DNA of 64,000 nt from Acetitomaculum ruminis DSM 5522 (GTDB lineage: Bacteria; Bacillota; Clostridia; Lachnospirales; Lachnospiraceae): contig NZ_FOJY01000015.1 in NCBI RefSeq assembly GCF_900112085.1, forward strand, positions 1-64,000, read 5' to 3'. The notes beneath the pieces were generated by a model. It did no database searches and had not been told where the DNA came from. It worked only from the letters and a program-made list of their open reading frames with translations. This document shows, piece after piece, positions 53,892 to 63,770 of the stretch. Position 1 is the first letter of the stretch; every line of letters begins with the position of its first letter. Made by a program: the position numbers and the translations under genes.

Positions 53892-55952
53892 ATGAAAAAA
53901 AGCGATATAGGCGTAGCAGTTTATCTCTTATGCGCCGTATTATTCTTTATAATACCAATCACTCCAACTTTGCTGGATATAATGTTGGCATTCAATATTT
54001 CCATAGCAATGGTAGTTTTATTTAACTCACTTTTTGTAAAAGAAGTACTTGATATGTCATTTTTCCCGACCCTTTTGTTATTTACAACAATTTTTAGAAT
54101 TTCCCTTAATGTTTCTTCTACAAGACTGATACTGGGAACGGGAAATCCGGGAAATGTCGTAACCACCTTTGGAGACTTTGTAGGTGGAGGAAATATCGTA
54201 CTTGGAGCTATAGTATTCATAGTTTTAATTTTAATACAGTTTATCGTTATAAACAAAGGTTCTGAAAGGGTTGCTGAAGTAACAGCCAGATTTACACTTG
54301 ATGCCATGCCCGGTAAACAGATGGCTATAGATGCCGACTTGAATACAGGCGCCATAGATGATGTTGAGGCAAAAAACAGGCGTAATAAAATTCAGGAAGA
54401 ATCAAGCTTTTTCGGTTCAATGGATGGTGCTACAAAGTATGTAAAAGGAGATGCCATAGCCGGTCTTATTATTACCCTTATAAACTTTGCCGGAGGAACA
54501 GTTCTTGGAATATTAAATCAGGGACTTCAGGCCACAGAAGCATTACAAAAGTACGGACTTTTAACAATTGGTGATGGACTTGTCAGCCAGATTCCATCAC
54601 TTCTTATATCCTTATCAACAGGTATTCTTGTAACAAAGGCTTCAAAACAGGCAGATTTTTCATCAGTGCTTATTTCACAGCTTTTTGGAATACCAAAGGT
54701 ATTGTATCTGGTAGGAAGTACTATAGCATTACTGGGTATACTTACACCACTTAACCATATATTATTTGTAGGCCTTGGAGCCGCATTTATAATAGCAGGA
54801 AGGTCAGTAGACAAGAGCATTGGCATAGCTGCCATAGAAGAAGAAATAGAGCAGGGCGAAGGAGGAGCCGGTGGTGCAAGTCCTGCCGAGGAAATCAGAA
54901 AGCCGGAAAATGTAGTTACACTTTTAAAAGTAGACCCTATAGAATTGGAATTTGGCTATGGAATTATACCTTTGGCTGATGTAAATCAGGGAGGAGACCT
55001 TTTAGACAGGGTTGTAATGATAAGAAGACAGATTGCTCTTGAACTTGGAGCAGTTGTTCCAATAATCAGATTAAGAGATAATATTCAGTTAAATCCTAAC
55101 CAGTATATTATCAAAATACATGGAATACAGGTAAGCGAAGGAGAAATCCTCTTTGACCATTACATGGCCATGAATCCGGGATTTGTTGAGGAAGAAATTA
55201 CCGGAATTCCTACCTTTGAGCCATCTTTCCACCTGCCGGCCATCTGGATTACGGAAGGACAAAGAGAAAAGGCTGAAACCCTTGGATATACGGTAGTTGA
55301 CCCACCATCCATAATAGCAACCCATCTTACCGAGATAATAAGGACCCATCTTGATGAGCTTCTTACCAGACAGGATGTACAAAATCTTCTTGATAATATC
55401 AGAGAGAAGAATGCTGCATTAATAGATGAGCTGACTCCGAAACTTTTAGGACTTGGAGAAATACAAAAAGTACTTAAAAACCTTTTAAGTGAAGGAATTT
55501 CCATAAGGGATCTTCCAAACATATGTGAAACACTGGCAGATTATTCTGTTTCCACTAGAGATACGGATATTTTGACTGAATATGTCAGACAAAGTTTAAA
55601 AAGGGCCATTTCAGCAAAATATTTCCCTGCCAATGAAACTACAAGTGTTGTAACTTTAGATCCAAAAGCTGAGCAGGCCATAATGGGAGCAGTAAAACAG
55701 ACAGAACAGGGGGCATATTTGAATTTAGACCCGGAAACCACAAAAAAACTTATGGCTTCAGTAGAGGTAGAAACAAACAAACTTGAAAATCTTGGCAAGA
55801 ATGCCATAGTAATCACATCTCCAATAGTGAGAATGTATTTTAAAAAACTTACTGAAGATTATTTTAAAGATTTAATTGTGGTATCCTATAATGAAATAGA
55901 ATCTAACATTGAATTACAATCAGTAGGGATGGTGACAATAGATGATAATTAA
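53892..55952 (+). CDS. flhA: Flagellar export gate protein FlhA
   Basis: A 686-residue protein. Around eight transmembrane helices in the first ~320 residues with FRISLNVSSTRLIL and RVAEVTARFTLDAMPGKQMA, the FHIPEP family signatures. The C-terminal cytoplasmic domain (~340-686) forms the export docking ring. SD is GGAGGGG. Its end overlaps flhF by 11 bases. Confidence 0.96.
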   Translation: MKKSDIGVAVYLLCAVLFFIIPITPTLLDIMLAFNISIAMVVLFNSLFVKEVLDMSFFPTLLLFTTIFRISLNVSSTRLILGTGNPGNVVTTFGDFVGGGNIVLGAIVFIVLILIQFIVINKGSERVAEVTARFTLDAMPGKQMAIDADLNTGAIDDVEAKNRRNKIQEESSFFGSMDGATKYVKGDAIAGLIITLINFAGGTVLGILNQGLQATEALQKYGLLTIGDGLVSQIPSLLISLSTGILVTKASKQADFSSVLISQLFGIPKVLYLVGSTIALLGILTPLNHILFVGLGAAFIIAGRSVDKSIGIAAIEEEIEQGEGGAGGASPAEEIRKPENVVTLLKVDPIELEFGYGIIPLADVNQGGDLLDRVVMIRRQIALELGAVVPIIRLRDNIQLNPNQYIIKIHGIQVSEGEILFDHYMAMNPGFVEEEITGIPTFEPSFHLPAIWITEGQREKAETLGYTVVDPPSIIATHLTEIIRTHLDELLTRQDVQNLLDNIREKNAALIDELTPKLLGLGEIQKVLKNLLSEGISIRDLPNICETLADYSVSTRDTDILTEYVRQSLKRAISAKYFPANETTSVVTLDPKAEQAIMGAVKQTEQGAYLNLDPETTKKLMASVEVETNKLENLGKNAIVITSPIVRMYFKKLTEDYFKDLIVVSYNEIESNIELQSVGMVTIDDN

Positions 55953-57243
55953 AAAGTTTCAAGGTAATACGGAGATTGACGCCATAACCAAGGCAAAAAA
56001 TGAGATGGGAACCCAGGCTATTATCTTAAATGTTAAAACAATAAAGCCAAAGGGTATTATGAAAATAATTAAGCCGGTTACGGTGGAAGTTACCGCAGCA
56101 TTAGAAGAAAAAGAGCCTGTAATAAACACTGTAGCAGCTGTAGGCGGTGCTACGATTCAGGCACCTGTAAAAACTGACATAAAAGATGAAGAAAAAACAC
56201 AGTCTTCAGGATTTGAAGCTGTGGCAAATGAAAAAATAGTAATAAGACCACCGGAAAGACAGCCGGATATTAAAATCACAAGGGAAGAAAAAAATCCGGA
56301 AGCTGCATTAGAGGAAAAATTAGACTCCTTACAACAGTTTATTGAAGAAAAGCTTTCCACCAAAGGCCAAAGTTTAAAAGAAGAGGTTGAAGAAAAAGAA
56401 TCTGACGAAGATGACATAGAAAAAGAAAAAGAGGACGCTCTTAGCAAAAATATGTCGATTCTAAAGATGATTTACAACATCCTTATTGAAAATGAAGTTG
56501 ATGAAATCTATGCAAATGAAATAATAGAGGAAATCGAAAAAGTAGTTGAGGAAAATACACATATTGATTACATATTATCCAATGTATATCAGAAAATGAT
56601 ATTGAAGTTTGGAAGGCCTAAAAAAATTGAATTATCAGAAAAAAGACCAAAACTTGTTTTCTTTGTAGGGCCAACTGGCGTTGGAAAGACCACTACAATT
56701 GCCAAATTGGCTTCTATATACAAGTTGGAATACAAAAACAAAGTGGCAATGCTGACTGCTGATACCTATAGAATAGCAGCAGCAGAACAGCTTCGAACCT
56801 ACGCAAACATATTAGATGCACCTTTATCGGTAATTTATTCTCCTGATGAACTGATAAATTCAACAGTGAAATATAAAAACTATGACCTGATATTTGTTGA
56901 TATGCCGGGACATTCCCATAAAAACAAAAAGCAGCAGGATATGATAAAGGAAATGGTTGACAGGGTAGGGGAGAATTATGACACAGATGTATTTTTGGTA
57001 CTCAGTGCAACCACCAAATACAAGGACCTGAAAAATATTGCAGATGCCTACAAAAAAATTGGTGGTTTCAGCATAATATTTACAAAGCTTGACGAAACGG
57101 CAACCTTTGGAAATTTGCTGAATTTGAAACTATACACAGGAGGACAGATTGCTTACATTACTAATGGACAAAACGTACCGGAAGATGTGGAAGTATTTAA
57201 CTCTCAAAAGATTGTTAAGTTATTACTTGGAGGGAAACAATGA
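55942..57243 (+). CDS. flhF: Flagellar biosynthesis GTPase FlhF
   Basis: A 433-residue SRP-like GTPase setting flagellum number and place. A B domain of low conservation with acidic stretches (~1-170), an N domain (helical), and the G domain with Walker A FVGPTGVGKTTTIAKLAS, TADTYRIAAAEQLRTYA, and IIFTKLDETATFG. Overlaps flhA by 11 bases; ends at flhG. Confidence 0.94.
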   Translation: MIIKKFQGNTEIDAITKAKNEMGTQAIILNVKTIKPKGIMKIIKPVTVEVTAALEEKEPVINTVAAVGGATIQAPVKTDIKDEEKTQSSGFEAVANEKIVIRPPERQPDIKITREEKNPEAALEEKLDSLQQFIEEKLSTKGQSLKEEVEEKESDEDDIEKEKEDALSKNMSILKMIYNILIENEVDEIYANEIIEEIEKVVEENTHIDYILSNVYQKMILKFGRPKKIELSEKRPKLVFFVGPTGVGKTTTIAKLASIYKLEYKNKVAMLTADTYRIAAAEQLRTYANILDAPLSVIYSPDELINSTVKYKNYDLIFVDMPGHSHKNKKQQDMIKEMVDRVGENYDTDVFLVLSATTKYKDLKNIADAYKKIGGFSIIFTKLDETATFGNLLNLKLYTGGQIAYITNGQNVPEDVEVFNSQKIVKLLLGGKQ

Positions 57244-58130
57244 TGGATCAGGCAGAACATTTAAGAAACATCATTAAACAAAATACAGTACGTCCTACAA
57301 CAGTTGCCAGGATTATTACCATTACTAGCGGTAAAGGTGGAGTTGGAAAATCAAATGTAGCAGTAAATCTTGCTGTTAAATTTCAGGAACTGGGGAAAAA
57401 AGTACTTATTTTTGATGCAGATTTTGGTCTGGCAAATGTAGAGGTTATGTTTGGCGCAGTACCAAAATACAATTTAAGCGATATTATTTATAATGGAAAG
57501 AGTATGAGTGATGTTATTACTTATGGTGCTAACGGTATAGGATTTATTTCCGCCGGTTCAGGTATTGTTTCCATGAGAAATATAGATAATTCACAATTAA
57601 GCTATCTTAGCCATTCTCTGGCAAGTCTGGATTATCTTGCAGATACAATACTTATTGATACCGGAGCAGGTATTTCGGATTCTGTTATGGAATTTGTCAT
57701 GGCAGGTACAGAGATACTTTTAGTTGTCACGAATGAACCTACATCACTTACAGATTCATACTCATTGTTAAAGGCTATGAGCTTAAACCCTAAATACAAC
57801 AAAAATGACTGTCGGGTTAAAGTAATAGCCAATAAGGTTACATCCGTGGAAGAAGGCGAATTAGTATACAAAAAACTGGAATCCGTAGTAAAACAGTTCT
57901 TAAATGTAAACATGGAATTTCAAGGAATTATTCCATATGATATTAATCTTGTAAGGGCTGTAAGAGAGCAGAATCCGGTTTCAATATACATGCCTAATTC
58001 AATATCTTCAAAGGCATTTGAATCTTTAGCAAAAAGACTTATTAATGAAGAGGAATATATGCCGGAAAAGACAACAAGAGAAAGTATATCAAGCATACTT
58101 TTAAGAATGTTTAAAAAACGCTCAATGTAG
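57240..58130 (+). CDS. flhG: MinD-like ATPase FlhG (YlxH)
   Basis: A 296-residue MinD/ParA family ATPase: deviant Walker A TSGKGGVGKSNVAVNLA, FDADFGLANVEVMFG, and LIDTGAGISDSVMEF. Stimulates FlhF GTPase and controls flagellar number and C-ring assembly. The N-terminal ~20 residues include the basic/Gln segment that activates FlhF. The start is ATG 57240 or 57243, both overlapping the flhF stop, with GGAGGG 4-7 bases ahead. Confidence 0.94.
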   Translation: MMDQAEHLRNIIKQNTVRPTTVARIITITSGKGGVGKSNVAVNLAVKFQELGKKVLIFDADFGLANVEVMFGAVPKYNLSDIIYNGKSMSDVITYGANGIGFISAGSGIVSMRNIDNSQLSYLSHSLASLDYLADTILIDTGAGISDSVMEFVMAGTEILLVVTNEPTSLTDSYSLLKAMSLNPKYNKNDCRVKVIANKVTSVEEGELVYKKLESVVKQFLNVNMEFQGIIPYDINLVRAVREQNPVSIYMPNSISSKAFESLAKRLINEEEYMPEKTTRESISSILLRMFKKRSM

Positions 58131-58141
58131 GGGGAAACTAT

Positions 58142-58888
58142 ATGATAGGCAGTTTAAATGCAGGAGATAAAGTAGATATCTCTTACACAGAAGAAGGCCA
58201 GATTGGTAAAGAATTAAATATTGATACAAAGCATTTTTACAAAAGCAAAATATATGAAACAGATGATAATGGCGTAATTCTTACCATGCCCATAGAAGAA
58301 GGAAGATTGGTGCCTTTACCGGTATCTTTAAAATACAATGTAATATTTTACACAGATAAGGGACTTTACAAGAGCACAGGTCTTATAGAAAGAAGATATA
58401 AAGAAGGCAGAGTCTATGTCTTTTACATGACACTTTTAGATAAGCTTGTTAGATATCAAAGAAGACAATATTTCAGAGTGGAATGTATCCTAGATTTCAG
58501 ATATTTAAAGCTTGATGAAACAAAAGACTTTAAAAGCGAGACTTTAGAGGGAATATTATTTGATTTTGAAAATAATTACCAGTTGGTAGAAAAGAAAAAC
58601 GGATTAATTGTCGATATAAGTGCTGGAGGGGTTCGTGCCATAGTTAAAGAAGAGTACGAAAAAGGGTCATATTATATGATTTCTTTTGAACTTGTTGAAA
58701 ATAGTACCAGTAAAAACTATGAACTCCCTATTAGAATTGTATCATGTGAACCCGCCAGAAAGACAGATGATAATTCATTTGAAGTACGGGCTGAGTTTGC
58801 ATATATTACAGAAAAGATACGCGAGGAACTTATTAAATTTATTTTCGCCAAGGAAAGACGAACATTAAAGTCAGGAAAAGGAAAATAA
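58142..58888 (+). CDS. PilZ domain flagellar brake protein (YcgR/MotI-like)
   Basis: A 248-residue protein. An N-terminal YcgR-N-like barrel (~1-100), then a PilZ domain with the c-di-GMP binding motifs RRQYFR (RXXXR type) and DISAGGVRA (D/N-X-S-X-X-G). By analogy to B. subtilis MotI (YpfA/DgrA) it would slow the motor on c-di-GMP binding by acting on MotA. Placed between flhG and cheB. The ligand and target are inferred. Confidence 0.85.
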   Translation: MIGSLNAGDKVDISYTEEGQIGKELNIDTKHFYKSKIYETDDNGVILTMPIEEGRLVPLPVSLKYNVIFYTDKGLYKSTGLIERRYKEGRVYVFYMTLLDKLVRYQRRQYFRVECILDFRYLKLDETKDFKSETLEGILFDFENNYQLVEKKNGLIVDISAGGVRAIVKEEYEKGSYYMISFELVENSTSKNYELPIRIVSCEPARKTDDNSFEVRAEFAYITEKIREELIKFIFAKERRTLKSGKGK

Positions 58889-58891
58889 ATA

Positions 58892-59983
58892 GTGTCGAAA
58901 AAAATAATGATAGTTGAAGACTCTGCACTTATGAGAAGGGTCTTTAGTGATATAATCAAATCAGATAGCAGTTTTGAAGTCGTGGCATTATGTCAAAACG
59001 GTAAGGAGGCTTATGAAAAATTAAAAGCTGATGCCGATGAATATGATGTTGTAATTACAGATATATTAATGCCAATAATGACCGGAATCGAGCTGTTAGA
59101 AAAAATACAAGCTGAGAAAATAGATGTTATTCCTATAGTTATTAGTTCCCTTATTGGTGATGGCTCAGACACTTTAGAAGAAATAAAGGCCTTAAAACTT
59201 AACTCTTTGGAATTTCTTAATAAACCTTCAAATTTCATAGAGGCAAGAGGTGAGGAATTTAGTATTTCTGTACTTCAGGTTCTCCATAGTGTGCTGGGAT
59301 TAAAAAGAAAAAGCAGCAGAGTTTCTTCAGTTGCTACTGCGCCAAAGAGAACTAATACCAGAACAACAAATAAGGTGACAAGGACAGGAAGAAAAATGAC
59401 AGGAGGAAATAAGCTGGTTGCTATTGCCTGCTCAACCGGAGGCCCGAAAGCCTTGAACCAGGTGGTACCATACATAGATAAAAATATCAATGCTCCTGTA
59501 GTAATAGTCCAGCACATGCCTGTAGGATTTACGGAAATACTGGCAAATAAGCTTAATGATATCAGCGCAGTTCATGTAAAAGAAGCCGAGCATGACGAAA
59601 TCCTGCAAAAAGGATATGTTTATATTGCTCCTGGAGGAAAACAACTCAGGATAGAAAAAATACCTGGAGGACACAAGGTAAAGCTGACCGATGAGCCGGC
59701 AGTAGGCGGTTTAAAGCCCTGTGCAGACCTGATGTATGAATCACTGGAAAACTCCAATTATGATCAGGTATTGTGTGTGGTTCTTACTGGAATGGGAAGC
59801 GATGGAACAAAAGGGATTACCCGATTAGGAAAAACCAAGAATATTTATGTAGTTGCACAAAATGAGCAGACCTGTGTGGTTTATGGCATGCCAAAAAGCA
59901 TTTTTTTGGCAGGAGTTGTAGACGAAGTATTGCCATTACAAGACATAGGCACTGCGATTTCAAAGAATGTGGGGGTACGATAA
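58892..59983 (+). CDS. cheB: Chemotaxis methylesterase CheB
   Basis: A 363-residue response regulator. Receiver domain: MIVEDSALMRRVF, phosphorylated Asp in VVITDILMPIMTGIEL. A Thr/Arg-rich linker (~148-170) leads to the esterase domain: Ser in AIACSTGGPKAL, His in VVIVQHMPVGFT, Asp in VLTGMGSDGTKG. It removes methyl groups from receptors. GTG start; no cheR is in the window. cheA follows one base after its stop. Confidence 0.95.
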   Translation: MSKKIMIVEDSALMRRVFSDIIKSDSSFEVVALCQNGKEAYEKLKADADEYDVVITDILMPIMTGIELLEKIQAEKIDVIPIVISSLIGDGSDTLEEIKALKLNSLEFLNKPSNFIEARGEEFSISVLQVLHSVLGLKRKSSRVSSVATAPKRTNTRTTNKVTRTGRKMTGGNKLVAIACSTGGPKALNQVVPYIDKNINAPVVIVQHMPVGFTEILANKLNDISAVHVKEAEHDEILQKGYVYIAPGGKQLRIEKIPGGHKVKLTDEPAVGGLKPCADLMYESLENSNYDQVLCVVLTGMGSDGTKGITRLGKTKNIYVVAQNEQTCVVYGMPKSIFLAGVVDEVLPLQDIGTAISKNVGVR

Positions 59984-59984
59984 T

Positions 59985-62099
59985 ATGGATGTAAGCCAAT
60001 ATTTAGACGTCTTCATTGACGAGACAAACGAACATTTACAAAATTTAAACGAACATATACTTGTTCTTGAAAAGGAACCTGAAAATGAAGATACGGTAAA
60101 TGAGATATTTAGAGCAGCCCACTCTTTAAAGGGAATGGCCGGAACAATGGGATTTAAGAGAATGCAGCGTTTAACCCATGATATGGAAAACGTTTTCTCT
60201 GAAATTCGAAACGGAAAAATGAAAGTTACATCAGATCTTATTGATGTTGTATTTCAATGTCTTGATGCCATTCAAAGTTATCTTGATGAAATCAGGGAAA
60301 CTTCCAATGAAGGAACAGAAGACAACGAACCTATCATTAAAAGGTTAAACGAACTTATTGAAATCGAAAAAAATGGAGGTTCAGCACCAGCCCCGGCATC
60401 GGAGGGTGAGGCAGCTTCAAAAGAAGACGAAGCATCTGCAAAAGATAAAAAATATATGCAGATACCTCTTACAGATGAAGATAAAAGAAAAATGTTAGAA
60501 GCTAAAGAAGGTGGAATGAACATCTTTGGCTTTACGGTAAAAATAAATGAAACCTGCATTTTAAAAGCTGCCAGAGCATTTTTAGTATTTAAGGCAGTTG
60601 AGGATTTTGGAACCATTTTGGCTTCAAATCCAACCAGTCAGGATATTGAAGATGAAAAACTGGATTTTGAATTTAGTATGATAGTAATCTCAGCAGAGCC
60701 AATGGAAAAAATCGTTGAATCTGCCAAGGGCATATCTGAAATAGAAGATGTATCCGGAGAATCTCTTTCACCGGAAAGCTTTGATAAAAAAGAAGAAGCA
60801 GCCCCTGCCCCTGCAGAAGAAGCAGCACCGGCAGCACCGGCTCCAGCCCCGGCAGCACCGGCACCGGCTCCTGCCAAAAAAGCAGCGGCACCTGCAGCAG
60901 CCAAAAAACCGGCAGCTTCTAAAACCAGCAAACCTGTTGCCAACAGAACAGTTCGTGTAGATATAGAAAAACTTGATGATCTTATGAATCAGGTATCAGA
61001 GCTAATCATAGCTAAAAACTCACTGGTGGCAATCAGTCAGTCAGATGATAATTCAGCACAGGCTCAGGGAGTCAGAGAGCAGATAGAATACCTTGAAAGA
61101 ATTACCACAAACCTTCACGAATCAGTTATGAAGGTAAGGATGGTACCTATTGAAAGTGTAGTAAACAGATTCCCACGAATGATTAGAGACCTGTCTAAAA
61201 AACTTGACAAGAAAATGGAACTTACCATGAGTGGTGAAGATACAGAACTTGATAGAACAGTTATTGACGAAATAGGTGATCCACTTATGCATTTGCTTAG
61301 AAATTCAGCCGACCACGGTCTTGAATCCAAAGAAGCGCGTAAGGCAAGCGGAAAACCTGAGACTGGTTCCATTTATCTTAACGCTTTCCAGGAAGGAAAC
61401 AACGTTATCATAGAAGTTGGTGATGATGGTAATGGTATCGATGTAGAAGGCGTAAAAACAAAGGCTATCGAAAGAGGCGTAATTACCGAAGAACAGGCAG
61501 CTACCATGGAAAGTAAGGATATAGTGGATTTATTATTCCTTCCAAGTTTCTCAATGGCTAAAAAGATTACCGATATTTCAGGTAGAGGTGTTGGTCTTGA
61601 TGTTGTTAAATCAAAAATCGAAGCCTTAAGCGGTGAAGTAGAAGTAAAGACAGAATTAGGAAGAGGAAGTAAATTCATAATCAGACTGCCTCTTACCCTT
61701 GCTATTATCCAGGCTCTTATGGTTGAGATTGGAACAGAAAAATATGCTATTTCTTTAGGAAGTATTCAGACAATTGAAGATATTTCAGTTGATGATATAA
61801 AATATGTCCAGGCGAAAGAAGTTATCCATATCAGAGGTACCGTAATACCTATCATCAGAATGCATGACATTCTTGACATTGAAAGTACCAATGAAGACCC
61901 TACAAATCTCACAGTAGTTATTGTTAACAAAGGAGAAAAACAGGCAGGTCTTATCATAGATAACTTAATAGGACAGCAGGAAATTGTTATCAAATCCCTG
62001 GGTAAATACATTGAAAACAACAACAAAGTTATAAGTGGTGCTACCATCTTAGGAGATGGTGAAGTTGCCTTGATACTTGATGTTAATCCATTAATTTAA
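59985..62099 (+). CDS. cheA: Chemotaxis histidine kinase CheA
   Basis: A 704-residue kinase. P1: His46 in IFRAAHSLKGMAGTMGF. A P2-like CheY-binding region (~170-260), an Ala/Pro-rich linker (~269-322), P3 dimerisation, P4 kinase with HLLRNSADHGLE, DDGNGIDV and GRGVGLDVV, and P5 (a CheW-like domain from ~570). It transmits receptor signals to CheY and CheB. The in-frame extension to 59967 overlaps cheB and is not favoured; ATG 59985. Confidence 0.96.
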   Translation: MDVSQYLDVFIDETNEHLQNLNEHILVLEKEPENEDTVNEIFRAAHSLKGMAGTMGFKRMQRLTHDMENVFSEIRNGKMKVTSDLIDVVFQCLDAIQSYLDEIRETSNEGTEDNEPIIKRLNELIEIEKNGGSAPAPASEGEAASKEDEASAKDKKYMQIPLTDEDKRKMLEAKEGGMNIFGFTVKINETCILKAARAFLVFKAVEDFGTILASNPTSQDIEDEKLDFEFSMIVISAEPMEKIVESAKGISEIEDVSGESLSPESFDKKEEAAPAPAEEAAPAAPAPAPAAPAPAPAKKAAAPAAAKKPAASKTSKPVANRTVRVDIEKLDDLMNQVSELIIAKNSLVAISQSDDNSAQAQGVREQIEYLERITTNLHESVMKVRMVPIESVVNRFPRMIRDLSKKLDKKMELTMSGEDTELDRTVIDEIGDPLMHLLRNSADHGLESKEARKASGKPETGSIYLNAFQEGNNVIIEVGDDGNGIDVEGVKTKAIERGVITEEQAATMESKDIVDLLFLPSFSMAKKITDISGRGVGLDVVKSKIEALSGEVEVKTELGRGSKFIIRLPLTLAIIQALMVEIGTEKYAISLGSIQTIEDISVDDIKYVQAKEVIHIRGTVIPIIRMHDILDIESTNEDPTNLTVVIVNKGEKQAGLIIDNLIGQQEIVIKSLGKYIENNNKVISGATILGDGEVALILDVNPLI

Positions 62100-62115
62100 C
62101 AGGGGGTGTAGATAT

Positions 62116-62574
62116 ATGGCAAGAAATGAAATAGTAGCAAATGATTCAAAACAATATATTGTTGTAAGGATAGATAATGAACGCTACGGAATCGACATAA
62201 CATTTGTAGACAACATAGTCAGAATGCAGAAAATAACAAGAGTTCCAAAAGCACAGCCTTATTTTAAAGGAGTTATAAACCTGCGTGGTGAGGTAGTTCC
62301 TGTTATGAGCATGAGGCTTAGAATGGAACAGCCGGATGATGTATATACCGGAGCTTCCAGAATAATCATAGTAAAAATGGAAGCAGCAGCTTCCTGCGGA
62401 CTTACTGTTGATGAAGTAATAGGTGTAGTTGTTCTTGAAAATTCCGAAATAGACAGAATGAATAATTCCAAGGATGATAAACAGATGTTTATTAATGGAA
62501 TTGGAAAACACGAAGGCCAGCTTATTTCCCTTTTGGATTTAAATAAACTGATTGGTGAAATAGAACCTGAATAA
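62116..62574 (+). CDS. cheW: Chemotaxis adaptor CheW
   Basis: A 152-residue SH3-like adaptor: YIVVRIDNERYGIDITFVDN, PKAQPYFKGVINLRGEVVPV and LISLLDLNKLI. It couples receptors to CheA. ATG is preceded by AGGGGGTG, 16 bases after cheA. Confidence 0.95.
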   Translation: MARNEIVANDSKQYIVVRIDNERYGIDITFVDNIVRMQKITRVPKAQPYFKGVINLRGEVVPVMSMRLRMEQPDDVYTGASRIIIVKMEAAASCGLTVDEVIGVVVLENSEIDRMNNSKDDKQMFINGIGKHEGQLISLLDLNKLIGEIEPE

Positions 62575-62640
62575 TATTGCTTAAAGTCGTTGATGTTGGA
62601 TTTTAGGTGTTATTTGTAAGCCTGATTTATGGAGGTTTTT

Positions 62641-63255
62641 ATGAAGGACTTAAAAGAGATTAATTCTATATATTTTGATGTATTAAAAGAAATTGGAAAT
62701 ATTGGTGCAGGTAATGCTGCTACGTCTTTAGCTAGACTTTTAAATTCAAAGATTTCCATGCAGGTTCCTAAAGTAGAACTGTTAAATTTTTCGGATTTGG
62801 CAGGAATAATTGCCGGTGAAGAAGAAACAGTAGTGGGTATTCTTATTGAAGTAACAGAAGATATTACCGGAAGCATGATGTTCTTTTTACAAATGGATTC
62901 AGCTAAGCATTTAGTTAATAAACTGGTGCCACCATCAGATGATACAGAAGGGGTATTTTCAGAGATGGAACTGTCAGCCTTGAAAGAGATTGGAAATATT
63001 ATAACAGGGGCATACCTTTCTGCCTTGTCAGGTTTAACAAATCTTAAAGTAGGGGCTTCCATTCCTTACTTATGTATAGATATGGCAGCGGCGATATTAA
63101 GTGTTCCTGCCATTGAGTTTGGAATGTTCGGAGATGAGGCACTTTTAATAGAGAACCAGTTGGAAGATGAAGTTTTGATCAATGGCTATTTTATATTACT
63201 ACCAGATCCTGATTCATATGACAAGATTCTTGGTTCTTTAGGTATTCATATTTAA
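62641..63255 (+). CDS. cheC: CheY-P phosphatase CheC
   Basis: A 204-residue CheC with two active-site copies: FDVLKEIGNIGAGNAATSLA and MELSALKEIGNIITGAYLSA. It removes phosphate from CheY-P and binds CheD, forming part of the CheC-CheD-CheY adaptation loop. The in-frame ATG 62629 overlaps the GGAGG binding site; ATG 62641 is chosen. Confidence 0.95.
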   Translation: MKDLKEINSIYFDVLKEIGNIGAGNAATSLARLLNSKISMQVPKVELLNFSDLAGIIAGEEETVVGILIEVTEDITGSMMFFLQMDSAKHLVNKLVPPSDDTEGVFSEMELSALKEIGNIITGAYLSALSGLTNLKVGASIPYLCIDMAAAILSVPAIEFGMFGDEALLIENQLEDEVLINGYFILLPDPDSYDKILGSLGIHI

Positions 63256-63274
63256 ATAAGATGAGGAGACTGCT

Positions 63275-63754
63275 ATGGCAGAGGTAATAAAAGTGGGAAT
63301 GGCAGATTTAAAAGTATCTACCAGCCCTAATATAGTTACAACACTGGGTTTGGGATCATGTGTAGGCATAGCTTTGTACGATCCCGTTATCAAGCTGGGG
63401 GGCTTAGCCCATGTCATGCTACCGGATAGTACGAAGATAAAAAACAACTCTAATAAAGCCAAATTTGCAGATACCGGTATTCAAGAGCTTGTAAAATTAA
63501 TGATTGCCAAAGGAGCTTCAAAATCAAGACTTCAGGCTAAGATAGCCGGTGGAGCAAAAATGTTTGAGGTAAGCAATGACCTTGGACGAATTGGTGAAAG
63601 AAATGTGGAAGCAACAAAAATAATGTTGAAAAAACTTGGAATAAGACTAATTGCCCAGGACACTGGTCTGAATTATGGACGTACAGTAGAGTTAAATTGT
63701 GAAAATGGCGAATTTTATATTAAATCTGTTGGAAAACCGATTAAAATATTGTAG
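63275..63754 (+). CDS. cheD: Chemoreceptor glutamine deamidase CheD
   Basis: A 159-residue CheD. Catalytic Cys in LGLGSCVGIALYD, His in GLAHVMLPDS, and Thr in the following FADTGIQELVKLM region. It deamidates receptor glutamines and is modulated by CheC. 20 bases after cheC with a GATGAGGAGA-type binding site. Confidence 0.95.
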   Translation: MAEVIKVGMADLKVSTSPNIVTTLGLGSCVGIALYDPVIKLGGLAHVMLPDSTKIKNNSNKAKFADTGIQELVKLMIAKGASKSRLQAKIAGGAKMFEVSNDLGRIGERNVEATKIMLKKLGIRLIAQDTGLNYGRTVELNCENGEFYIKSVGKPIKIL

Positions 63755-63770
63755 AATATGAGGTAACAGC

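Noticed and set aside
60793-60950. GC-rich repetitive stretch in cheA, with minus-strand and other-frame ORFs
   Set aside because: It is explained by the Ala/Pro/Lys-rich linker codons of CheA. The alternative-frame ORFs here are composition artefacts.
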